Assembly (NCBI RefSeq): GCF_014199625.1
Contig: NZ_JACHNY010000005.1
Span: forward strand, 1 to 64,000
Reading direction: 5' to 3'
Length of the DNA: 64,000 nt
Source of the DNA: Sphingomonas abaci
GTDB taxonomy: Bacteria > Pseudomonadota > Alphaproteobacteria > Sphingomonadales > Sphingomonadaceae
Shown piece by piece: positions 17,371 through 25,114 of this stretch (within the stretch, counting starts at the first letter, position 1; every line of letters starts with the position of its first letter). Under the pieces are notes generated by a model. The model was not told where the DNA came from. It saw only the letters and a list, made by a program, of their open reading frames with translations, and searched no databases. Made by a program: the position numbers and the translations under genes.

Positions 17371-18431
17371 GATGCTGCGCCAGCCGCTGCATCGGGCAGC
17401 CCCGCGCCCGCGCTGCCGGGCGGAGGAAGTCTGAGATCCATCCGGCACAGCAGACCGGACGGGCGGTACAGCAGTTCGATCGAACCGTCGAATTCCATTG
17501 AGACCTGACGCTCCAACAACCGCGTTCCAAAGCCTTTCCGGGTCGGCACCGCTACCGCCGGCCCGCCGACTTCCTCCCACCGCATCGTCATGCGCTCGCC
17601 GTCCGCCTCCTGCCTGACCTGCCATGCGATCTTCACGGACCCGTCCGGAACCGACAAGGCGCCGTACTTCACGGCGTTGGTGGCCAGTTCGTGGATGACC
17701 ATGGAGAGCGAGACCACCATCTTGGGCGCGAGCGGATGATCGAGCCCGGTGAGTTCAAAGCGCCCGGGCCCTTGATAGGGGGCGATCGCGGTCTCGATGG
17801 CGGTGTAGAGGCTCGCTCCGGTCCAGCCCTCCCTGACCAGAACGTTATGGGCACCCGAAAGAGCGACCAGACGGCCCTCGAACGCTTGCCGCGCGTCGGC
17901 GTCGGCGCCTTTCAGCGATTGATAGGCGATCGACTGCACGGCCGAGAGGGTATTCTTCACGCGGTGGTTCAGCTCGTCGATCAGCAGCCGCTGCCGCTCC
18001 CGGGCGGCTTTGTCCTCGCGTATGTCCCGAACCTCGATGATCGTGCCGATCGTTCTCGACGCCTCGTCCCGGATGGGACTGGCGGTAAACGCGACGGGAT
18101 AGAAGCTTCCGTCCTTGTGGACGAAGGTCTCCTCACCCTGCATTTGGTTATGCTCGGGAAAGGCGCGATCGATCGCACATTCGGCCAGCGGAAAATGCGA
18201 ACCGTCTGGTCGGGTATGGTGCACGATGTCGTGGAGCGGGCGATCGAGCGCCAGCACCTCATCCAGCGTGAATCCGGTCAGGTTTTCGGCGGCGCGGTTC
18301 ATGTAAATGCATTGCTGCCGCTCATCCATCAGGATGATCGAGACGGAGGCGTTGTTCAAGACCGCATCCAATCGGCGCTGCGTATCGCCGAGTTGGCCGG
18401 CTCCATCGATGCCCGCAACCGTCGAACCCAT
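17367..18431 (-). CDS. PAS-HWE family sensor histidine kinase
   Basis: The 354-residue soluble kinase has an N-terminal PAS domain (about residues 18-140) and the HWE kinase core. The phospho-acceptor His156 lies in LIDELNHRVKNTL, the N box is HELATNAVKYGAL (247-259), and the name-giving WE motif is RWEEVGGPAV (284-293). HWE and related HisKA_2 kinases feed the PhyR-NepR-EcfG general stress pathway in alphaproteobacteria, although others control unrelated receivers. It overlaps the FAT-GUY receiver gene by 4 bases. The signal sensed by the PAS domain is not deducible. Confidence 0.93.
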   Translation of the reverse strand: MGSTVAGIDGAGQLGDTQRRLDAVLNNASVSIILMDERQQCIYMNRAAENLTGFTLDEVLALDRPLHDIVHHTRPDGSHFPLAECAIDRAFPEHNQMQGEETFVHKDGSFYPVAFTASPIRDEASRTIGTIIEVRDIREDKAARERQRLLIDELNHRVKNTLSAVQSIAYQSLKGADADARQAFEGRLVALSGAHNVLVREGWTGASLYTAIETAIAPYQGPGRFELTGLDHPLAPKMVVSLSMVIHELATNAVKYGALSVPDGSVKIAWQVRQEADGERMTMRWEEVGGPAVAVPTRKGFGTRLLERQVSMEFDGSIELLYRPSGLLCRMDLRLPPPGSAGAGLPDAAAGAAS

Positions 18432-18726
18432 TCCCGCCCCTCAAGCCCGTGTCGCCCTTTGTCCAACCATATGGGATTATCCAAGCCCCGCAAGTGGATA
18501 GCCCCTGATTGGATGCAATCGTTTATCATAGGCTTTCCCAATGTACGATAACGGGGATTGGCACCGCATGAGCAAGACATGGGGTCGGCAAGATGCGGCA
18601 CACGCACGCAAACCCGCGCGGTCCCGGTGGTCAACTATGTAACCGGAAACGCGAATATCGCCGCTTCGCTGTGCCTAAGTTCCCGGAATTGAGGCGTTCA
18701 GCCGGTCGCACTGGCGAAGGACGAAT

Positions 18727-20184
18727 ATGGATCAGAAGAGCGCGCCCCTGGTCGAGGCGCTTGCAGCGATCGAGCGGAACCCACCGGTCGGCTTTGGCGC
18801 ACCGGGTCACAACCAGGGTGCCGTCATTCCCTCGGGCTTGCGAACCTTGCTTGGCAAGCGCACCTTTCGTGGCGACGTGCTGACACCGAAGGGACTGGAC
18901 GACCGGACCGAGGGTGCGCTGGCGCTCCAGCGTTCCCATGAAATCGCGGCGGAGGCTTGGAACGCCGACTTCTGCCGCTTCGTCACCGGCGGATCAACGC
19001 AGAGCCTCCATATGGTGATGGCTTCGGTCGCCGGGCCGGGGCAGGCCATCCTCATCGCCGCCAACGCCCACAAGGCCGAGCGGACCTACGCCTTGGCGAC
19101 CGGACTGGAGGTCGAGATCGTACCGGTGCAGATCGATCCGGAATGGGATATCGAACATGGCGTCCACCCCGATGCGCTTCGTTCCGCCTTGGCGCGATGC
19201 CCCGCCGCCAAGGCGTTCATCCTGGTGAGCCCGACCTATTTCGGCGTCACCAGCGATGTCGCTGCGCTGGCTGCGATATGCCACGAGCACGGTATCCCAC
19301 TGATCGTCGACGCGGCCTGGGGCGGCGCCTTCGCCTTTTGCGAAGCCTTGCCCGACGATCCGCTCACCAAAGGCGCCGACGCCGCCGTGTACAGCGCGCA
19401 CAAGACGATGGGCGCCCTGGCGCAGGGGTCGGTGATCGTGGCGAAGGGCGAACGACTGGACCGGCAACGTCTCTGGATGGCGTATGAACTGTTTGAGACG
19501 ACCAGCCCCTCGGTCCCGATCCTGGCGTCGCTGGACGCCACCCGCCGCGACCATAGCCTGAGTGGCGAGCAGATGTGGAACGATGTGATCGGCTTGGCCA
19601 TGCACGCGCGAGAGCGGATCGGCGCAATCGCCCCATTGCGCGTCTTCGGCCATGACGACGTTCCCGACGGCGGCGCGCTGGACGTCACGAAGATCCTGAT
19701 CGACGTGTCGGCGCTTGGCATATCGGGTTACGCCATCGACGACTGGCTCTTCGCAGAGCATCGCATCAGCATCGGCCTATCCGATGCCCGCCACCTGCTC
19801 GGCGTCATATCGCTCGGGACCACCCGCGGTGACATCCAGGCGCTCGAACGGGCATTGGTCGATCTTGTAGCGCAGCTTGCCGCCGATCCGTCGATCCTGC
19901 CCCATATGGGTCCGGTCCCCGGCGTCGGGACGCTGACGGTGGAGATGGCGATGCCCGGACCGGAAGCGATCGCGGCGGCGGTCGAGATGGTGCGTTACGA
20001 AGATGCCGGGGGTCGGATCGCCGCCGAGCTGATCGCGCCGGCCCCGCCCGGCGTCCCGCGCCTGGTGCCGGGTCAGCGCATCTCCCCGGATCACGTCGCC
20101 TGGCTGGTCGCCAACCGCGATGCCGGCGCCTTCATCATGGACCCGGTCGATCCGAGCGAGGCCATGATCCGCGTGGTCGCCTGA
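18727..20184 (+). CDS. Orn/Lys/Arg decarboxylase-fold PLP enzyme
   Basis: This 485-residue fold-type I PLP enzyme resembles the SpeA/CadA-like Orn/Lys/Arg decarboxylase major domain. Motifs in order are FGAPGHNQG (23-31), the phosphate-binding TGGSTQS (87-93), VDAAWGG (194-200) with the PLP-binding Asp195, and SAHKTMGALAQGS with the Schiff-base Lys226. The C-terminal region contains APPGVPRLVPGQ, matching the YPPGIP-type motif of the family's C-terminal domain. It lacks the N-terminal wing domain of the inducible enterobacterial enzymes. The ribosome-binding site GAAGGA lies 5 bases upstream of the ATG. The substrate, possibly arginine, lysine or ornithine, cannot be assigned from sequence alone. 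Confidence 0.85.
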   Translation: MDQKSAPLVEALAAIERNPPVGFGAPGHNQGAVIPSGLRTLLGKRTFRGDVLTPKGLDDRTEGALALQRSHEIAAEAWNADFCRFVTGGSTQSLHMVMASVAGPGQAILIAANAHKAERTYALATGLEVEIVPVQIDPEWDIEHGVHPDALRSALARCPAAKAFILVSPTYFGVTSDVAALAAICHEHGIPLIVDAAWGGAFAFCEALPDDPLTKGADAAVYSAHKTMGALAQGSVIVAKGERLDRQRLWMAYELFETTSPSVPILASLDATRRDHSLSGEQMWNDVIGLAMHARERIGAIAPLRVFGHDDVPDGGALDVTKILIDVSALGISGYAIDDWLFAEHRISIGLSDARHLLGVISLGTTRGDIQALERALVDLVAQLAADPSILPHMGPVPGVGTLTVEMAMPGPEAIAAAVEMVRYEDAGGRIAAELIAPAPPGVPRLVPGQRISPDHVAWLVANRDAGAFIMDPVDPSEAMIRVVA

Positions 20185-20211
20185 CCGAGCCCCCGATCCG
20201 CGCGGTCCCCG

Positions 20212-20247
20212 CCCGGAGGAACACCGTTCGCGCGCCGTTCCGCCGGG
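20212..20247 (+). terminator. Imperfect hairpin after the PLP decarboxylase gene
   Basis: CCCGGAGGAAC at 20212-20222 pairs with GTTCCGCCGGG at 20237-20247 with one internal mismatch and a 14-base loop. It lies 28 bases after the stop codon. There is no T tract. Confidence 0.4.
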
Positions 20248-20413
20248 AGTGCGCGTCGCCATGACCTGCACGCCCACCAAGTCTCCCGACCGGCTCGGTC
20301 GCCACGCCGCGCCCGTCGTTCGACGGGACGGCCTTCGCCACGGACGCCGTATCGGCCGGCCGGCGACCGGCAGGTCCGGGACGCTTGTCGGCAATCCTGC
20401 AATCGGCCTATCC

Positions 20414-21112
20414 ATGGACACCGGCCCCGACGATGGGGGTGGCGAAATGGGGGTGACCATGCCGACTGCCCATTGCGTTTCCACGGTCGACGGCATCATC
20501 CTCACCGTCGACCAGGGGTTCCTCGACCTTGTCGGCATGAGCGAGGAAGAGGTGGTCGGCGCCTCCTACCGGGATATTACCCATCCGGACGATCTCGGCC
20601 GCAGCGCCACGATGCTCGCTTCGCTGGTCGACCGGGCGCCGCCGTTCCGGCTGCAGAAGCGCTACATCCGGCCAGACGGCACCATCGTCGTCGCCAATCT
20701 CTATGTCACCCGCTTCAGCGAACCCGACCGGCTCGTCAGCACGGTCTTCTGGAACGACCATGGCCGCGCCCTCCCGCCCGCGCGCCTCTGGGAGATGGCG
20801 CTGCGCGTTCGCCGGTTGCATGCGGTCCGCAAAGTGGCGCTGGGGGCGGACCTCGCCACCGATCCGGTCTGGTCGATGCTGAACTGCATCTACTTGGCCG
20901 AGGCGGAGGGCCGCGTCGTCGACCTCGCCGACATCACGACCGAGACCGGCATGGCCGCCGGCATTGTCGCGCGCTGGATACAGGTCTTGGAGGTTCGCGG
21001 CCTCATCGAGCTCGGTGCGCTCGCGAAGCGGAACGTGCAGCTGACCCATCTCGGCATGGCGAAGATGGAGGCGATATTGTCAGCTCCGTTCGAGCTGCCG
21101 ATCTCGCCTTGA
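20414..21112 (+). CDS. PAS domain protein with C-terminal winged-helix domain
   Basis: This is a protein of about 232 residues. Residues 18-120 form a PAS domain (VDGIILTVDQGFLDLVGMSE, THPDDL, then RYIRPDGTIVVANLYVTR). The C-terminal 90 residues are helical and read like a MarR/winged-helix module (ADITTETGMAAGIVARWIQVLEVRGLIEL, quoted here only in part by position 175-205). A light-, redox- or ligand-sensing one-component regulator is the natural inference. Starts at 20414, 20447 and 20459 are all possible; the GGGGG run before the latter two is a weak ribosome-binding site. The 3' end overlaps a convergent small gene by 33 bases. Confidence 0.7.
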   Translation: MDTGPDDGGGEMGVTMPTAHCVSTVDGIILTVDQGFLDLVGMSEEEVVGASYRDITHPDDLGRSATMLASLVDRAPPFRLQKRYIRPDGTIVVANLYVTRFSEPDRLVSTVFWNDHGRALPPARLWEMALRVRRLHAVRKVALGADLATDPVWSMLNCIYLAEAEGRVVDLADITTETGMAAGIVARWIQVLEVRGLIELGALAKRNVQLTHLGMAKMEAILSAPFELPISP

Positions 21113-21247
21113 GGCTTCGTCGACGAGGTGGATCACCTCGTCCAGGTGCGCGGCCGCGACATTCAGACCCTGTTCGTCCAGGATCGCGAGCGCCTCACGA
21201 AGAAGGCTCGAGGCGGACTCCAGGCGTGCCGGGTTCGAATGGATCAC
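21080..21247 (-). CDS. Small helical protein, unknown function
   Basis: A 55-residue protein starting at a GTG (21247) preceded by AGGAGG with 5-base spacing, the strongest ribosome-binding site in this part of the window. It has no signal or membrane segment. The body is one or two amphipathic helices (SASSLLREALAILDEQG, then AAAHLDEVIHLVDEAS) with regularly spaced Leu, suggesting a helical hairpin or dimer. It is convergent with the PAS protein gene, and the last 11 codons overlap its 3' end. Family not recognised; similar small helical proteins are common near sphingomonad regulators. Confidence 0.6.
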   Translation of the reverse strand: MIHSNPARLESASSLLREALAILDEQGLNVAAAHLDEVIHLVDEASRRDRQLERS

Positions 21248-21599
21248 CTCTGCCTCCTGTCTCGCGGTTGCAACGCTATCATTGTCTCCGTGACGATAAG
21301 GCCAAGGCTGCATGACATGCATTGACGAAGATCAGAAACCCCAACCAACGCCGCTTCCGAATCCACCCAGGCCCCGCCGCCACTGGACGGGGCAGACCAT
21401 GGCCGCTGCATCACCGGGGCCTAGACGATTTTGGTTAATTTAGCGTAAGTCTTTGTGATTACGCCAGTTGCGACGATTGTCATATCGCGGCACGGTGGTC
21501 GCGGTTCGCAACGCCGGGGTCGAGGCGGGCAATGACGCGCCACCGCCCACCCGCCCCTCCCCATTCGCCATTCCCCCGTCACCCATCCAGGAGGCCCAG
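21248..21599. other. Intergenic region with the probable promoter of the GT61 gene
   Basis: This region of 352 bases separates two divergently read genes. The AT-rich patch at 21424-21465 (GGTTAATTTAGCGTAAG) is the likely promoter for the glycosyltransferase. It resembles a partial CtrA-type box (TTAA followed by a second half-site), but the spacing or second half is imperfect. No RNA gene or operator was recognised otherwise. Confidence 0.4.
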
Positions 21600-22688
21600 A
21601 TGAGCCAAAGTCGCGCGGCGCCGATACCCCGCCTCAAGCCGCTGGTCAGCCGGTTGCGGCCGCGCCTGGGACTGCCGAACGATCATGTCCATGGCGCAAC
21701 GCGTCGCTGGGAACTGGCCCCGGCGACGCGCACAGTCAGCCCACCCGCCTTGCATCATCCCGACGATCTGGATCGCATCACCGGCTTGGGATCGTCCATT
21801 CGCGACATCCCCTCCGAGCGGCGTCGCGTGCTCGGCGGGATGGTCGAACACGCGCCCACGGTCGCTTATGAGCTTCGCGACGCGGTGATCTCGGGCACCC
21901 AGGTCTTCACCTGGCAAATCTACCTGCACGTCGGCACCGAACCGGCGCCGATGGTCGCGGGCGCGCAGGCGCTGCATGTCGACCAAGCGTCCATGGCCTC
22001 ATCCTGGATCGGCTGTCGCTATTTCGGTCATTGGCTGATGGACGACCTGCCCCGCCAGCTCGCCGTCGAGGCGCTGGCTCCGCCCCTGTCGGTGCTGACG
22101 CGACCGACGCCATCGCAGCGCGTCTATGCCGACGAGCTCGACCTCGCGATCCCGACCGTCGACGAAGCCCGGGTAAAGCGACTGATCGTCATCGACGACT
22201 TCGGACAAAATGCCGGCAAGAAGGCGCGATACGCCGAATTGCGCGGACGCGCGCGGCGTCGGTTCCCGGATGCCGGCGGCGCGCGGGTCATGCTGTTGCG
22301 GGGCAGCAGCGGCAAGCGTCGCATGCTCACCAACGAGGCCGCGCTGGCGGCGGCCTTGGAGGCGCGGGGGTTCGTCATCCTCGATCCGGGCACGTGCAGC
22401 GTCCCGCAGATCCTGTCGACCTGCGTGGACGCGGCGCTGGTCGTCGGCGTCGAGGGGAGCCAGATCCTGAACGGCGCGATGTGGGCGCGAACGGGCGCCA
22501 CCGTCCTGACCATTCAGCCACCGCATCGCTTCGAGTTGATCATCAAGGACCTGTGCGACGCGATCGACCTTCGATATGCCTTTGTGGTCGGGGAACGGCA
22601 CGGCGACACCGACTTCACCGTCGATATCAGTCAGGTCTTGCGGATGATCGATCGCATCGATTCGGATGATGGCCGCGTGCGATCGTAA
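21600..22688 (+). CDS. Glycosyltransferase family 61 protein
   Basis: The 362-residue protein matches the GT61 (DUF563) layout. The central part has SWIGCRYFGHWLMDDLPR, a YFHW-like patch typical of the family. The C-terminal half has VMLLRGSSGKRRMLTNE, then a block containing SVPQILSTCVDAALVVGVEGSQ, with GVEGSQILNGAMWA as the family's conserved GxHGA-like region. The ATG at 21600 has AGGAGG six bases upstream, so the longer frame from 21468 is rejected. GT61 enzymes transfer sugars in polysaccharide or glycan assembly; donor and acceptor are unknown, and no polysaccharide cluster adjoins it. Confidence 0.75.
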   Translation: MSQSRAAPIPRLKPLVSRLRPRLGLPNDHVHGATRRWELAPATRTVSPPALHHPDDLDRITGLGSSIRDIPSERRRVLGGMVEHAPTVAYELRDAVISGTQVFTWQIYLHVGTEPAPMVAGAQALHVDQASMASSWIGCRYFGHWLMDDLPRQLAVEALAPPLSVLTRPTPSQRVYADELDLAIPTVDEARVKRLIVIDDFGQNAGKKARYAELRGRARRRFPDAGGARVMLLRGSSGKRRMLTNEAALAAALEARGFVILDPGTCSVPQILSTCVDAALVVGVEGSQILNGAMWARTGATVLTIQPPHRFELIIKDLCDAIDLRYAFVVGERHGDTDFTVDISQVLRMIDRIDSDDGRVRS

Positions 22689-22706
22689 GGGCGTGGGTCG
22701 ACCGCG

Positions 22707-23297
22707 CTATCCGACGCGGCGGATCGGCCTCGCTTCGGCGGCGTCGTCGCGCAGCAGCATTTCGCTGTCGTCGGGCGGAATGTACCAAATGTCGAGGGTC
22801 GCCCCGGTCAGCGTCATCCGCTCCTCGCCCAGCCGGAGCGTGACGTCATAGGGGTAGCTGCCCGCCGCCAGCTTCGGCAGCACCATGCCCGCCCAATAGT
22901 CATAAACCGGGGTCACGCCGGGCACATAATCCGGCGAGCGCGGAATATCGACCGCGCCATAGGATTGCAGCTTGAAACAGACCTTCTGGGCGAAGCTGAT
23001 CGCGTCGATCGCCGCCGGCACGGGATCGCCGAACGGACCGACCGGATAGATGATCCAGTTGAGCACCATGCCAGGCTGGGCCTGGGTCGCGAGCCCGGTG
23101 GTGCCGCGCCCGGGGCTCGGCTTTTCGTCCCGGTCGACGCTATTGTCGACCAGCATGACCGCGTCATCCAGGGTGCCGGCGGCAATCGCCCGCGCCACGT
23201 CGACGATGATGACGATGTTGAGCTGGATAGAGTTGCGGACCAGCGCGCGGGGTTGGCTCGGCGAGGCGATCAGGGACGGGTTGGCAGGATCGGTCAT
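22707..23297 (-). CDS. AidA/PixA-like protein d (last gene of the decarboxylase-ligase operon)
   Basis: A 196-residue protein with no signal peptide. The N-terminal third holds a beta strand ending in Asp (LNIVIIVDVARAIAAGTLDD), then AVMLVDNS, then a Gly/Thr segment and MVLNWIIYPVG, the order seen in the AidA/PixA inclusion-body family (strand-Asp, a tyrosine-met-like strand, a GDxIRW-like strand). The C-terminus has PYDVTLRLGEERMTLTGATL and IWYIPP, resembling the terminal beta strands of that family. It starts with GGAGAGGGG upstream and overlaps the previous gene as ATGA. It ends 18 bases from the convergent GT61 gene. Function unknown. Confidence 0.6.
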   Translation of the reverse strand: MTDPANPSLIASPSQPRALVRNSIQLNIVIIVDVARAIAAGTLDDAVMLVDNSVDRDEKPSPGRGTTGLATQAQPGMVLNWIIYPVGPFGDPVPAAIDAISFAQKVCFKLQSYGAVDIPRSPDYVPGVTPVYDYWAGMVLPKLAAGSYPYDVTLRLGEERMTLTGATLDIWYIPPDDSEMLLRDDAAEARPIRRVG

Positions 23298-23839
23298 TGC
23301 CCCTCTCCGGCAGGCGTGGCGCGCGGCGGCAGCAGATAGGACGGCACCGGCATGATCATCGGCTCGGACCGGCTGCCCAGCCGGAATTCGAGCTGATAGG
23401 GGATCGGTTCGACCAGCGTCTTCAAGACCCTCAGCGTCCAATAGACGACGGCGGTCCCGGTATAGGCGCCGCAATCGATCGCGACGAACTCTGCAAAGGC
23501 TGCGTCGATTCGGATGCCGCTGAGCCGCACGAACGCCTCGCATTCCAACCCCATCGATACCCACACCATCAGATCACCGGCCGACAGCGGCGTGGAGAGG
23601 CTGGCGGTGCCATGGCCGATCGCCCCGTCGGTCTGCGCGTTGTCGAAGAGATAGGCGCTGTTCGCCAGCGTGCCCGACGCCAGCGCGCCGACCACATCGA
23701 CCAGCGCCAGCCCCGTCACCACGGTGCGGACCGGGCGATCGGAGACGATCGGCTCCGACGGGTCGGCCGGATCGCTCCCTGTGCTGACGGCTTGGGCCAG
23801 CGGGCCGGTGCCGCTGCGTGTCGCTGCTCGTGTCATCAT
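23294..23839 (-). CDS. AidA/PixA-like protein c
   Basis: This 181-residue paralogue has the same core order: VVTGLALVDVVGALASGTLA, then SAYLFDNAQ, then ASLSTPLSAGDLMVWVSMGL, then FAEFVAIDCGAYTGTAVVYW. The C-terminus has YQLEFRLGSRSEPMIMPVPS. The Asp and the Asp-Asn pair of the core are conserved with its neighbours although overall identity looks low. Its start at 23839 overlaps the stop of gene b as ATGA, and its stop overlaps the start of gene d in the same way. No signal peptide or membrane segment. The paralogy is visible in the sequence; the AidA/PixA name is inference. Confidence 0.55.
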   Translation of the reverse strand: MMTRAATRSGTGPLAQAVSTGSDPADPSEPIVSDRPVRTVVTGLALVDVVGALASGTLANSAYLFDNAQTDGAIGHGTASLSTPLSAGDLMVWVSMGLECEAFVRLSGIRIDAAFAEFVAIDCGAYTGTAVVYWTLRVLKTLVEPIPYQLEFRLGSRSEPMIMPVPSYLLPPRATPAGEGQ

Positions 23840-24651
23840 GCCACTCCCGGGCCGACGGCGACGGCGCCGCCCATATCGGTGAAGCCGCTGCGCATCGCGC
23901 CGGTCGACAGCGACAGATAGGCGTCGTGCGACAGGGTGAGCGAATGATCGGTGACGGTGCCGTGTCGGTCGCGCCGCGCATAGGACAGCGTGATCCAAAG
24001 CGTGTAGCTATACAGGCCGCGTCTGCACGGATCGACCGACGCACTCCAGTACAGCCCGTCGGAGAAGAGTTCGGGCGAGCCATATTGCGCGGGATAGAAG
24101 ACGCCCAGCGCCATCGCCTCGCCGCACACCCGCGTGATCACCGGATTGGGGTGATAGACCAGCTCGTGGTCGCCCGGCTCCGCCACCCGGCTGCGTCCGC
24201 TGCGATGGAAGCGCGCCGTACCGGGATCACGGAACCCCTTGCCGGAACAGATCATGCCGGGTTCGGGCGGCCCGGCATGGAAAAGGCCGGTCTCCGGCCG
24301 CGCGATGTCGATGTCGTCGCCCAGAATGTTGCGCATGCGCAGCGGGAAGTGCGGCCCATGCGCACCGGGCATGGACCGCAGTCCCGGCGCGCCGGGGGCG
24401 CTGTCGGCCAGGAAGAAGGTTTGCGGCACGGCGACCGGAACGGCGCCGATCCCCACCGGCAGCCAGTTGAGCACTGGCGGCCCTGCGCCGATGTCGGTGA
24501 CGTCCAGCGCCGTGACCAGGTCCGGGGTCCCCTCATGGCGCGACCCGTTCCAGCCGCCATTGTCGACCAGCCAGATATGATCGCGCAGCGCGTTGGCCTC
24601 GATCGCCGCAGCGATGTCGATGAGCACGATGATGTTGAGTTGCTGTCCCAT
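23836..24651 (-). CDS. AidA/PixA-like protein b, enlarged form
   Basis: At 271 residues this is the longest of the four paralogues. The N-terminal core is LNIIVLIDIAAAIEANALRD, HIWLVDNGG, a Thr/Leu segment and PVLNWLPVGI. A middle insertion of about 80 residues includes RPETGLFHAGPPEPG and is rich in His, Pro and Gly. The C-terminal part contains Tyr-rich strands (RRGLYSYTLWITLSYARRD), the expected last sheet of the AidA/PixA fold. GGGAG lies eight bases before the ATG. The insertion might form a separate surface or binding site. It lies 13 bases from gene a and overlaps gene c. Confidence 0.55.
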   Translation of the reverse strand: MGQQLNIIVLIDIAAAIEANALRDHIWLVDNGGWNGSRHEGTPDLVTALDVTDIGAGPPVLNWLPVGIGAVPVAVPQTFFLADSAPGAPGLRSMPGAHGPHFPLRMRNILGDDIDIARPETGLFHAGPPEPGMICSGKGFRDPGTARFHRSGRSRVAEPGDHELVYHPNPVITRVCGEAMALGVFYPAQYGSPELFSDGLYWSASVDPCRRGLYSYTLWITLSYARRDRHGTVTDHSLTLSHDAYLSLSTGAMRSGFTDMGGAVAVGPGVA

Positions 24652-24664
24652 TCTTGCTGCTCCC

Positions 24665-25102
24665 TCAGCCGATCACGTCAAGCGCGGGACCGTCGATCGC
24701 AAATGTCGACTGCACCCCGACCCCGATCTCCACCGCCAGCCGATAGGGGTGGCGGCCCGGCGGCGTGCCGCATGGCACCACCATCGACCAGCAGCGCCAT
24801 TCCGGCATCGTCAGGCGGTCGGAGCGCGGATCGAACGGGCCGGCGCAGTCCGAACCACCATCGTCGGGCAGGAAGGCGATGCCGGCGATCAATGCCGGCG
24901 TCTGCACGTCGATCGCGCCGATCCGCCAGATGATGGTCTGGCCGGGGACGCACGCGGTGGCCAGCCGCCGCGTGGCCTTGTCCTGGCTGCACCAGACATC
25001 GTCGGTCAGGAAGACCATGTCCTCCAGGCCACCGAGCGACAGGGCTGCGATGGAATCCAGGACGATCAGGACATGGATTGGTGGGGGAATGAGAAGGGAC
25101 AT
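24665..25102 (-). CDS. AidA/PixA-like protein a
   Basis: The shortest paralogue, 145 residues, first of four after the two enzymes. Its core is IHVLIVLDSIAALSLGGLED, MVFLTDDVW, then CVPGQTIIWRIGAIDVQT, where GQTIIWR is the closest in the set to the GDxIRWR strand of AidA/PixA proteins. The C-terminus (HPYRLAVEIGVGVQ, then DGPALDVIG) resembles their final strands with a DPxI-type end. AAGGAG precedes the start and the gap to the ligase gene is 12 bases. AidA and PixA proteins are abundant, quorum- or stationary-phase-controlled proteins, some of which form crystalline inclusions; nothing here shows that directly. Confidence 0.6.
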   Translation of the reverse strand: MSLLIPPPIHVLIVLDSIAALSLGGLEDMVFLTDDVWCSQDKATRRLATACVPGQTIIWRIGAIDVQTPALIAGIAFLPDDGGSDCAGPFDPRSDRLTMPEWRCWSMVVPCGTPPGRHPYRLAVEIGVGVQSTFAIDGPALDVIG

Positions 25103-25114
25103 GACGCTCCTTGC

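Noticed and set aside
20218-20241. GGAAC followed by CGTT after the PLP decarboxylase gene
   Set aside because: The spacing is 13 bases, too short for an EcfG promoter; the bases are better explained as a hairpin.
21424-21450. CtrA box before the GT61 gene
   Set aside because: The TTAA half-site is present but the second half or the spacing does not fit TTAA-N7-TTAA; left as a remark only.
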